NCBI GenBank assembly: GCA_019418225.1
Contig: DYCF01000008.1
Coordinates: 26,419 to 90,418 of the forward strand
Length of the DNA stretch: 64,000 bases
DNA from: Clostridiales bacterium
GTDB lineage: Bacteria > Bacillota > Clostridia > Lachnospirales > Cellulosilyticaceae
Direction: 5' to 3'
The notes beneath the pieces were generated by a model. The model had not been told where the DNA came from and made no database searches. It worked only from the letters and a program-made list of their open reading frames with translations. A program made the translations under genes and the position numbers. How positions within the stretch are numbered: the stretch's first letter is position 1; the number at the start of each line of letters is the position of its first letter. Shown piece after piece: positions 53,570-61,337 of this stretch.

Positions 53570-53605
53570 AAATAGACACGGTCTTTTTTTACCGTGTCTA
53601 CTAAA
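53570..53605. terminator. Hairpin terminator-like structure
   Basis: TAGACACGGT (53573-53582) pairs with ACCGTGTCTA (53591-53600) around a T-rich loop, with A runs on the left. It probably ends the minus-strand transcript of the decayed gene to its right. Confidence 0.6.
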
Positions 53606-53644
53606 AAGGTAGCATTGTCAACTTTGTGATACCGCCTTCTTTTA

Positions 53645-53910
53645 TTATTTATTCGTTTCTGCTAATGTTGCATCGGTTTGGGCTTTTTCGAAGCCTACGA
53701 TGACATAGCCAATGATATCATTTTCTAGCAGTAGCGTTTCAAGCCCTAACCTTGCATGATATACCTTTTCTTGTCAGCCTCATTAAGTAAGTATTATTTA
53801 TATAAGTCCATACCAAAACTAGTTTTTAGTGGTTCTCCTTCTTCTAGCTGATAACTTCTTATCCCCCTCTCATCTCGCATAGCATGATAAAATTTAAAAT
53901 ATTGTGTCAT
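53645..53910 (-). pseudogene. Frameshifted remnant of a small gene
   Basis: Two adjoining minus-strand frames encode protein-like sequence. The first runs from ATG at 53908-53910 and reads MTQYFKFYHAMRDERGIRSY to FGMDLYK, then stops. The second reads EKVYHARLGLETLLLEND on to TLAETNK and ends at 53645. Between them another frame keeps YLLNEADKK. A one- or two-base frameshift plus a stop appear to have broken a gene of about 85 codons. I do not recognise the family. Confidence 0.55.
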
Positions 53911-54026
53911 CTATTTTGCCCTTGATCATTTATAGGGCAGAAAAGTTTTTTAACCCTTCTACCCTATTTCAAATTTCTTATTCTATTTCAATTAGCACCT
54001 TAGGATACTATAAATTATTTTTTCAT

Positions 54027-54074
54027 ACTTACTTATTTACTTACTTATTTACTTATTTACTTATTTACTTACTT
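54027..54074. repeat. Tetranucleotide microsatellite at the 3' end of the ClC gene
   Basis: About 12 units of ACTT/ATTT (minus strand AAGT/AAAT). The stop codon of the ClC gene is the first unit, so changes in length would not alter the protein. The preceding stretch 53911-54026 is AT-rich with no gene. Confidence 0.8.
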
Positions 54075-55325
54075 GCTATCCCCTTTATGCACCTGACCAG
54101 CAAAAATTTTGCTCTTTTCCTTTGGCAATTTATTTTTAGTCACTAAGTCATAAAAACCTGAGACAATATAACTTATAGTCATAACAATCATTATAGCTAC
54201 CATTTCATCGCCGCCAAAATATTCTAGAGCTAAAGCAATAGAAGTAATCGGCAAGGAAGTTGCACCACAAAATACACCTACCATTCCTAAAGCTGCTGAA
54301 GATGCCAATGGCAATCTAATATATTTTGCTACAGCACTACCTAATGCTGCCCCTACGAAGAATGTTGGATTTCCGCGACCGCCTTGAAAGACTGAACCTA
54401 ATGCAATGGCTGTAAAAATAATTTTCCAAATAGAATCCATAAGCGTAGCTGGCTTGTCAAAGGAATCTCTAATAAAGGTTTGGCCTAAACCATTGTAGTC
54501 ATCTCCTACGATTAAAAATAAAGTAATCGTAATGACACCACCTATAAGTGCCTTTAAATAAGGACTTTTAGTTACTCTCTCATAAAGCTTACTACTATTA
54601 TCAAGGGCTAAATTAAATAAAAATCCACCTATCCCAAAGATAATGCCTGCAAGTACTAGCTTTAAAATAAGTAAAATGGTTAAATCATCTAGTGCTAACT
54701 TAGGAAAGTCTATACTTTTACTGCCTATCCAAGTACTAATTTCATTGGATATAACCGTTGTTAAAAATGCTGGAATAAGTGCCTGATAATGAAATCTTCC
54801 TTTTAAAACAAGTTCCATTCCTAATATCGCACCTGCAAAGGGGACATCATAAATGACACCAAAAGCACTCCCTACGCCGCAGATTACTAACGTTCTTTGT
54901 TCATCATCATTAAGCTTAAGTTTCCTTGCAATCCAGTCCCCTAAGGTACCACCCATAGCAATTGCTGATCCTTCCTTACCTGCACTACCACCAAAGAAAG
55001 TGGTTACTAATGAGCCTATGAATACAACGAAAGTCATATAAAAAGGAATATCTTTTGCCGCAGATTGTACCTCTGACTTTAACAAGTTTTCTCCTGAATA
55101 GGCATTTCGCTTAGTGTGAACATACATATAAGTAATGGCTAGACCTGCTAAGGGCAAAAAGTATATCAAATACTCATTGGCTTTACGGTATTTGTTAGCT
55201 GCCGTTAAAATTATATTATAGGCACCTACTACAAGCCCTATAGGAATTGCCATCGCAATGCTTAAGATTACCCACCTTAAAATTTCTTTTATTAATTTAT
55301 AATAGTCATTCTTGCTTTCTGCCAT
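54069..55325 (-). CDS. ClC-family anion channel/transporter, possibly fluoride type
   Basis: Membrane protein of about 418 residues with the ClC fold. FFGGSAGKEGSAIAMGG resembles the GGSAGREGT signature of the CLC-F fluoride/proton antiporters more than the GSGIP and GREGP of chloride ClC proteins. GVGSAFGVIYDVPFAG and GGRGNPTFFVGAALG are the other conserved helices. The ATG at 55325 has AAGGGG upstream and is preferred over 55364. No fluoride riboswitch was seen before it, so fluoride specificity is only suggested by the motif. Confidence 0.8.
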   Translation of the reverse strand: MAESKNDYYKLIKEILRWVILSIAMAIPIGLVVGAYNIILTAANKYRKANEYLIYFLPLAGLAITYMYVHTKRNAYSGENLLKSEVQSAAKDIPFYMTFVVFIGSLVTTFFGGSAGKEGSAIAMGGTLGDWIARKLKLNDDEQRTLVICGVGSAFGVIYDVPFAGAILGMELVLKGRFHYQALIPAFLTTVISNEISTWIGSKSIDFPKLALDDLTILLILKLVLAGIIFGIGGFLFNLALDNSSKLYERVTKSPYLKALIGGVITITLFLIVGDDYNGLGQTFIRDSFDKPATLMDSIWKIIFTAIALGSVFQGGRGNPTFFVGAALGSAVAKYIRLPLASSAALGMVGVFCGATSLPITSIALALEYFGGDEMVAIMIVMTISYIVSGFYDLVTKNKLPKEKSKIFAGQVHKGDSK

Positions 55326-55423
55326 CTTTATACCCCTTATCCTTCTGACACTTTTATAAAGCATATTGTTTGCTTATATCAAAAAAATAATTCTTGAGCG
55401 ATAGCTTTTAGCAGTTTTACATA

Positions 55424-56554
55424 CTATATTTCATTATAAAGTGGGACACCACCGAAGTTTCCTTGGTTATACATCTTCTCAATGTTTTGAGCTTCCCTTG
55501 GTTTCATATTAGAAAATCTATTGACTTTACTTCCTTCCTCTTCAACAAATTCTACTGCATATTCTTGGTCTGGTCTAAAAATTGTATTTGATAATAAATT
55601 AGTGGAATGAGAGACTAAAAATATTTGAGCCGCCTGAGATTGATGCATAAAGTATTTTATAAGAAGCTTCTCTAATTCATTGTGAAAAGCACTGCTAAAT
55701 TCATCAATAATTAGCATACCGCCATTTTCTATTACTTTAAAAATGGCTGGTAATATACTTAATAATTTTCTATTACCTAGCGATTCCATAAAGAAAGGAA
55801 TTTGCGTATTCATTCCTTGTCTTCTAAAAAATAATGTCTTTTCACTCTCATCATATAATCCCATGAAACTTTCTTTACGCTTTTCTTGGTACTCGATTTT
55901 ATATTTAAAATTATACTCTTTAAGAAACATATTAATTTGCTCTGTCCCATACTCATCCAAATACTGCTTAAGCCCTATATTATTATCATCATTAGCACGT
56001 ATATTCTCTGCATCTAAGTAAATAGAATTTCTAAGATACCTGAACCAAGCCTCTAGCAGTGGATACTCCTGAAATCCTGTGTTAAAATAAATGGTTCTTA
56101 AGGCCAATGTTTCTTTATCTTGCTTAAAGTGTTTCACATGGGTAATAAGAGACCTGGTTGTTTCACCTATTCTTTCTAATAGCATTTCTTCATTAACTAA
56201 TAGTTTTTCACTTAACATGCGGTTTTTAGTATCATATTCTATTTGATATACAATTTGACTCCCTTTTATCTTAAAAGCATAGTTTAAATTCATCGTATCA
56301 CGCTTACTAAATAAACATTTATAAGCACCTAGATTAATTCTCCTTTCTCTAAATAGCAAATCCAGCAGAACACTTAAAGCCAAAATAGCATTACTCTTTC
56401 CAGCTGCATTTCCTCCAACGAATATTGCCCCCTTCAATACGCCATCATCTGTTACATTAATATTTCTTAGTATTTTATAGTTTGTACTCTCAAAATCAAA
56501 CACTGTCTTATGCTTAAATGATTTAAAATTCTCTATTTCTAATTTCGTTAACAT
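55424..56554 (-). CDS. AAA-family (AAA_15/OLD-like) ATPase
   Basis: SMC/ABC-like ATPase of 376 residues. MLTKLEIENFKSFK is the standard N-terminus, Walker A is GGNAAGKSNAIL (about 47-58), Walker B is GGMLIIDEFSSAFH (about 288), and FLVSHSTNLL is the final motif. The start at 56554 fits the family; the frame opens with GTG at 56587. Such lone ATPases occur in phage defence and in other roles. No nuclease domain or dedicated effector partner lies beside it, so no defence function is claimed. Confidence 0.78.
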   Translation of the reverse strand: MLTKLEIENFKSFKHKTVFDFESTNYKILRNINVTDDGVLKGAIFVGGNAAGKSNAILALSVLLDLLFRERRINLGAYKCLFSKRDTMNLNYAFKIKGSQIVYQIEYDTKNRMLSEKLLVNEEMLLERIGETTRSLITHVKHFKQDKETLALRTIYFNTGFQEYPLLEAWFRYLRNSIYLDAENIRANDDNNIGLKQYLDEYGTEQINMFLKEYNFKYKIEYQEKRKESFMGLYDESEKTLFFRRQGMNTQIPFFMESLGNRKLLSILPAIFKVIENGGMLIIDEFSSAFHNELEKLLIKYFMHQSQAAQIFLVSHSTNLLSNTIFRPDQEYAVEFVEEEGSKVNRFSNMKPREAQNIEKMYNQGNFGGVPLYNEI

Positions 56555-56637
56555 CCTATTCTGCTCACTTCCTAATATAAATCCCACTCAGACTTATCCA
56601 TCTAAGTCCTTGCCTGTGATGACACTAAATTTAAGTG

Positions 56638-56680
56638 CAAAAAAATTACACTTACAAATTTTTCAAGTGTAATTTTTTTA
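56638..56680. terminator. Bidirectional terminator after the HARE-HTH gene
   Basis: AAAAAATTACACTT pairs with AAGTGTAATTTTTT around an 11-base loop. It separates the HARE-HTH gene from the AAA ATPase gene downstream, so the two are probably separate transcripts. Confidence 0.85.
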
Positions 56681-56701
56681 CATCTTACTCTATCCTTTGT
56701 C

Positions 56702-57184
56702 CTACAAGCCTTCTAGTTCTACCTTTAATCTTTCAATAAGATCATCAGCCGTTGCACCTAAACCTTTTTTCGTAAGTTGCACAATAGCTGCTTCTATAGA
56801 AGGTAGTTTAAAGCTTGTTTGATAAAGCTGTACCTTATTTAAAATGTCGACTGGTATTCCAATCTCTACCTTTTCTACTTTTTGACTAACGACTTCTTTC
56901 TTTTCTACTTCTTCTACTTTCTTCTTTTCATACCATGCTGGTAAAGCAATACAGCGCCCAGCACTGGTCTCTACGAACACTAATCTTGGTTTATTTCCTT
57001 TGTCCAATCTAATATTACGTTCAATCACCTGTGATAACGATTGAATTGGATCTTTTGCAGCACTCGGTGCCACTAGTTTTCTTTCTTGCGCCAACCTTGC
57101 TAAATCTTTAGATTTCAGAGGTTTCTTATGTTCAGCCAAAAGCTGAGCTGCTGCCTGTTGTATTGTAATTGTCTTGTCCATCAT
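56702..57184 (-). CDS. HARE-HTH (HB1/ASXL) domain protein
   Basis: 160 residues. The N-terminal winged helix (about 4-85) matches the HARE-HTH fold found in RNA polymerase delta, restriction and DNA-modification systems: ITIQQAAAQLLAEHKKPLKS, then a variable stretch, then FVETSAGRCIALPAWY. A Lys/Glu/Val-rich linker and a helical C-terminus (about 105-160) follow. It probably binds DNA; no enzyme domain is present. The gene is alone, with 700 bases of non-coding sequence upstream. Confidence 0.7.
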   Translation of the reverse strand: MMDKTITIQQAAAQLLAEHKKPLKSKDLARLAQERKLVAPSAAKDPIQSLSQVIERNIRLDKGNKPRLVFVETSAGRCIALPAWYEKKKVEEVEKKEVVSQKVEKVEIGIPVDILNKVQLYQTSFKLPSIEAAIVQLTKKGLGATADDLIERLKVELEGL

Positions 57185-57448
57185 ATTGCCTCTTATCTTC
57201 CGTTATAAATCCTAGGATATTTATAGCTCATTTCTCTGTAAAAAGCCTATTTTTCTATTATAAAAGATGTTTCATCACTTAATCAATACCAATAATCCCA
57301 TTTTTATACTATTCCTAAATACTTTGCATCCTCCTCCATCTTCTTCCATCATTTATCCTATTTTTACCATCACACTTCAATCATCACTTCATCAACTTGC
57401 GATTATTATTAATCATATATAATCACCTTTCATTACAATTTCATCACC

Positions 57449-57483
57449 TAGTGATTATTTAGTGATTATTTAGTGATGATGTC
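57449..57483. repeat. Short iteron-like direct repeats in a 700-base gene-free stretch
   Basis: TAGTGATTATT occurs twice in tandem followed by TAGTGATGATG. Similar TCATCAC/GTGATT words are scattered between 57360 and 57480. The whole region 57185-57885 is AT-rich and has no convincing gene. Binding sites for the neighbouring HARE-HTH protein are possible but unsupported. Confidence 0.4.
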
Positions 57484-57885
57484 ATGATTGTGGTTTTTGA
57501 GCATTTTTTTACCCACTTTCGGCCCCCAATAAACCTTTTTTACTCAATCCATTGATAACACTAGCTTAATCACCACCCATTTCCAATATTTTACTGATGA
57601 TTAAACAGCACCAAGGCATAAAAACAGCAGATGCTTTACTATTCTAGAGCTCCTATATAGCTTCTATTAGTTAGTATAAGCATCTGCTATTGGATTTATT
57701 TAAAGTCGTTAGAAATATGGTTTTGGCCGCCAAATATAGCCATTTTAGAGGCATTTACAACTCCGCAGAACTAGATCGCGCCTAAAAATCAGTGTTTTTA
57801 AGCATCTAGTAAGCTGTATTTACACTTAAATCTCATATCTATAATTTAGAAGCCCATTTCAGCAAGCCAAGAAGTAAGCTTTTCT

Positions 57886-58284
57886 TTACGTGATTTTTTC
57901 ATCACCAAAGTGATGATATTTCCCAAGTTTCATCTCATCTACAAGGTACTCATCTAGCATAAAAAGTACCCTTTTTGCACGAGATACAACCTTGGCATCA
58001 TGCGTGAAAACTGCAAGAGTTTTGCATTGTTCATTCACTCGTCTTAAAATTTCCAGGATTTCCAAAGTGGTTTTCGAATTTAAGGCACCAGTTGGTTCAT
58101 CACTAAAAATGATGTCGGGCTCATTTATAATTGCACAGCAGATACCGGCACGTTGAAGTTGCCTACCAGATACTTCCGTAATATCTCGGTCAGCTAGATT
58201 GGAAATGTCAATTTGTTTCATTAGCGAGATAGCGTGTCTAATAATTTCGCCTCTATTCTTGAGACGTGCTTCATATCTATTCCG
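57886..58284 (-). pseudogene. Truncated MacB-type ABC ATPase
   Basis: C-terminal half of a MacB/LolD ATPase. The signature is damaged (EVSGRQLQRAG instead of LSGGQQQR) while Walker B DIIFSDEPTGALNSKT and the H-loop VFTHDAK remain. The N-terminal half with Walker A is missing: the open frame reaches a TAA just above 58284. Non-functional remnant of a second exporter. Confidence 0.75.
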
Positions 58285-58314
58285 CCATTATCTTAAAATA
58301 TGCGCCTAAAAATC

Positions 58315-58659
58315 CTATGCCCTTAAAGTTGCAATCTCTTCTATATCCTTTGCTCTAATCATTTTTAAGAAAAGAGAAGTACTCAAAACTGCCATTTCTT
58401 GTTTTTTATTTTCCACTTCTATCCACAACTTATCCCCAACTTCTTTATTCAGGGCATTTTTGCTGGTATTAAGGTAGGATAAGGCTATCTCATTTTTACT
58501 TTTTGGAGTCCTTCCAGCCATGTAATCTAGGGAAAAAATGGAAAAATCACCACTCTCAATATTGATACGCTCCCACACCCCATCATTTCCTAGTACTTTA
58601 TACTTGTAAGTGACCAATAGCACATACTTATCCACAGATGTATTTTTAGATACAATTTC
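58315..58659 (-). pseudogene. Deleted fragment of a MacB/FtsX-type permease
   Basis: Reads KYVLLVTYKYKVLGNDGV through FSLDYMAGRTPKSKNEIALS, the extracellular domain of an FtsX-type permease. It then jumps within a few residues to LFLKMIRAKDIEEIATLRA, which belongs to the membrane region near the C-terminus, and stops. An internal deletion is the simplest explanation. The frame has no start: an in-frame TAG lies just upstream at 58660-58662. It adjoins the broken ATPase. Confidence 0.7.
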
Positions 58660-58780
58660 CTAAATCTCCCTAACTATAAATTATTTATGTTTAGCATTTC
58701 TAAACTTTGCTGTGATTTGACCTGTGGATTATTTTGTGTAAAACTCTCAATTTCTCCTTGAAGCAACGGATGAAATAATA

Positions 58781-58826
58781 ATAAAATGAGGTGCCTCGAA
58801 ATTATTTATCGTGCACCTCATTTTTA
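58781..58826 (-). terminator. Terminator of the 58849-59238 gene
   Basis: AAAATGAGGTGC (58783-58794) pairs with GCACCTCATTTT (58813-58824). On the minus strand the second arm runs into TTTATTATTATT. Confidence 0.8.
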
Positions 58827-58848
58827 TCCTTATTATTTTTTTCAGCTT

Positions 58849-59238
58849 CTACTGCTCTAACATACCCGCGCGGCAACTGTCGCCTGGTTTTTCACCAAAT
58901 ATATCTGCTCTTCTCTTTTTATTAAGGTAGTTTAGGACACGCATTTTAAAACGCCCTAATTCCTCAACATTATAAAAAGCAAGAAGATCCCCTGCTAAGA
59001 AAACGCTATCCATTAGAAGGTATCTAAGGTCTTTGAAATTTTCTTCGTCTTCTGCACTTACTTCTAAGTTGCTGCAAGCTTCCATAAGTTTTTCAAACTG
59101 CTCTTTAGTATCTTGTAATCTTATTTTAATAAGTGGTGGGGCATCATTTTGAAAATCCTCATTTACGAGAGCTTCAATCCATGCTGCATAATCATTATTT
59201 ATATCTACATATTGCTCATAAATTTCTATTAAGTTCAT
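58849..59238 (-). CDS. Unknown 129-residue protein
   Basis: I do not recognise this family. It is a soluble, acidic, mostly helical protein (MNLIEIYEQYVDINNDYAAW, then YLLMDSVFLAGDLLAFYNVEELGRFK) with no signal peptide or membrane helix. RBS AGAGGT precedes the ATG and a clear terminator follows, so it is probably a real single gene. Two cysteines and a glycine-rich tail (FGEKPGDSCRAGMLEQ) close the protein. Confidence 0.6.
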   Translation of the reverse strand: MNLIEIYEQYVDINNDYAAWIEALVNEDFQNDAPPLIKIRLQDTKEQFEKLMEACSNLEVSAEDEENFKDLRYLLMDSVFLAGDLLAFYNVEELGRFKMRVLNYLNKKRRADIFGEKPGDSCRAGMLEQ

Positions 59239-59373
59239 GACTTACCTCTTTCTAATGTCCTATTAAATTCTATTTTGTATCACCCTGCTTATCATAACAT
59301 ATGCAGAACGCCAAGTTAATGTCATCTTACTTCAATTAATCTTCTACTTGAAGTCAAAACTTGAAGTCCAAAT

Positions 59374-59916
59374 CTAGTCGCCTATTTTCTCTAGTTCTTC
59401 TAAAATAATGCAGCTTTTAATCGTATTATTTCTTACGGCCTCTAAACATTCTTTGTAATCCATCCATATCACACCTTGGATTTCTTCTTTTTGCACCTTA
59501 ATTGCTTCTATATCCAAATTATTTCTCTTCATACGATAGACACGGCTGATACGATTGTCATTAAAAGTTTTGCCATGAAAAATATTTGTATGATGCGCTC
59601 TTAAAGTCCAGCGGTATTCTAATTCTTCAGGAGTCGCTTCTATTCCTAATTCTTCTTTCAACTCACGCAATGCCGATTCAATGTAGTCCGAACCGGCTGG
59701 GATATGCCCTGCTGATGAGATATCTAGACAGCCAGGAAAAGAATCCTTATTTTCACTACGTTTTTGAAGTAATATATCTAATCCACCTTTTTCATTATCT
59801 CTCACAATCCACACATGAGCAGTCCTATGTAAATCACCATCCTCATGCACTTTACTGCGCGCCTTCACCATACCTGTTGGTTGCCCATTTTCATCTACAA
59901 TATCCAACATTTCCAT
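59374..59916 (-). CDS. Nudix hydrolase
   Basis: 180-residue Nudix protein of the IPP-isomerase/YfcD-like subgroup. Nudix box GHIPAGSDYIESALRELKEELGI at residues 70-92, given here in two parts for reading: GHIPAGSDYIE and SALRELKEELGI. REL-x-EE-x-GI is intact, but the first conserved Glu (expected at 76) is Ser, as in some relatives that use a nearby acid. Substrate is not predictable. RBS GAGGGG precedes the ATG. Confidence 0.85.
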   Translation of the reverse strand: MEMLDIVDENGQPTGMVKARSKVHEDGDLHRTAHVWIVRDNEKGGLDILLQKRSENKDSFPGCLDISSAGHIPAGSDYIESALRELKEELGIEATPEELEYRWTLRAHHTNIFHGKTFNDNRISRVYRMKRNNLDIEAIKVQKEEIQGVIWMDYKECLEAVRNNTIKSCIILEELEKIGD

Positions 59917-60027
59917 TCGTAGCCCCTCCTATTGCTTGTTGCTCTATAATTTAGTCTTCAATCAAATCTATAGAAAAATCAACTAAAACCTTGAAATATA
60001 CATGTACGTAAATTGTTTTCTCTCAAT

Positions 60028-60081
60028 GATTTCACATACCTAAAAATCATGCATAACTAAATTTTATAAATATGAAATCTA
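60028..60081 (-). repeat. Dispersed ~53-bp repeat, copy C (inverted)
   Basis: On the minus strand it reads TAGATTTCATATTTATAAAA, then TTTAGTTATGCATGATTTTT and ends GGTATGTGAAATC, aligning along its whole length with copy A at 23598. Confidence 0.65.
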
Positions 60082-60144
60082 TATATACTTTCACAAATGC
60101 TTTTTACTATTATATCATCTCTTATCATAGTTAGTTCTTAACTA

Positions 60145-61161
60145 TTATTTTCTTTCATATTCATAAATCTGCCTAGGGGTTTCTGTAATATACATTTCCT
60201 TGAGTTCAAACTCTGCTTCTTTTTGAGCTTCAAAGGTTATTTTAGAAAAGCATTCTTTCTTTTCTGCCTTTCCTGTTAAAAACATTACCGTTGGTCCATC
60301 TGCCCCGCCTATTATGCCTATACTGGCACTGCATGTACTTTCTGGTTCATAAGCAGATTTTTTTCTAGGCTTCTTACTATAATTTATACTACTATCAATA
60401 TTTAATCTCTCGCCCATTTTAAGAGGTGGTGTGATTTCATAAGTTGCTGAAGTTACATAGCACTGTAGATCCTCCATTTGCCAACTGTCCTCTTCCCCTC
60501 TCTCAAAAGATAATACATATTTTTCTTTCGTAACAGGATGTTCCATTTCAAATTCATAAGTAGGCTTATCACTGGATAATTTAAATTTCTTTTCTAAGTG
60601 ATAATGCCTTTCTACTTCGCGTGTCTCAAACTTTAAGTTTTTTATCACATCGCCTCTCTTAATTCTTTTAAACTTTTGAAAGCCTTCTGCTGCCTTCGGA
60701 TAAGGGATACAACACCTTTCTACGCCAAAATGTATTTCATCTTTTAGAATTTCTCTATATGCCTTCTTAAATTTCTTATACATCCCCTCATCATCCTGTA
60801 TAGAAGAACATAAACTGGCGCTCGAACTATATCCCTTTTCTACCTTCACCCCATTAATCCATATCTTAGACAGTTTTATTGACTGATAAGGATGCACTTC
60901 CTCTATCTCTCCTCGCTGTGCCTCATCTGAAAAATCTACTGCTTCATATTTTTTAATGTAAGCCTTAAATACCTCATCCCCTATTGGCGTAATAATGTCA
61001 AAGACGATGCCCTTCTTAAAGCGATATACATACGGGATATAATGTTTTTGCCCCAAATACTCAAATTCCCAATTAATTTTTTGCTTACTTTTACATTCCT
61101 CCACTTGCTTTCTACTTTTTTCTTTTGTGTACCATAATGAGCTATCATAATAAATTTTCAC
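60145..61161 (-). CDS. Unknown 338-residue protein with an IGIIGGADGPT motif
   Basis: No family recognised for the main body (1-270), which is soluble, Lys/Glu-rich and lacks a signal peptide. Residues 281-291 read IGIIGGADGPT, the signature of the beta subunit of sodium-pumping oxaloacetate/glutaconyl decarboxylases, but here in a non-membrane protein. The preceding KKPRKKSAYEPESTCSAS looks like a linker. Start is GTG with GGGGGAC upstream. Function unknown. Confidence 0.6.
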   Translation of the reverse strand: MKIYYDSSLWYTKEKSRKQVEECKSKQKINWEFEYLGQKHYIPYVYRFKKGIVFDIITPIGDEVFKAYIKKYEAVDFSDEAQRGEIEEVHPYQSIKLSKIWINGVKVEKGYSSSASLCSSIQDDEGMYKKFKKAYREILKDEIHFGVERCCIPYPKAAEGFQKFKRIKRGDVIKNLKFETREVERHYHLEKKFKLSSDKPTYEFEMEHPVTKEKYVLSFERGEEDSWQMEDLQCYVTSATYEITPPLKMGERLNIDSSINYSKKPRKKSAYEPESTCSASIGIIGGADGPTVMFLTGKAEKKECFSKITFEAQKEAEFELKEMYITETPRQIYEYERK

Positions 61162-61284
61162 CTTTTGTCCCCCTTATTATTTATTCTCATGCAAAAATAT
61201 TTTTCCTGTCATTTGCTTATTAAGTTTATATCTTTTTAAATTTATTATATAGGCAAAAGAACTTTACCGCACATAAATTTAAAT

Positions 61285-61316
61285 CAAAATAAAAATAGAG
61301 CCATAAAAATGGCCCT
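61285..61316 (-). terminator. Terminator of selO
   Basis: On the minus strand AGGGCCA and TGGCTCT pair over a T-rich loop and are followed by ATTTTTATTTT. It lies about 20 bases after the selO stop. Confidence 0.75.
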
Positions 61317-61337
61317 ACTTCACAACATCTCTTTCTC

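Noticed and set aside
55326..55423. Fluoride riboswitch before the ClC gene
   Set aside because: The short conserved GGNGAUG-type start and pseudoknot partner are not visible.
57440..57490. Plasmid- or phage-type replication origin with iterons
   Set aside because: Only two to three short repeats, no replication gene nearby, and a housekeeping chromosomal context.
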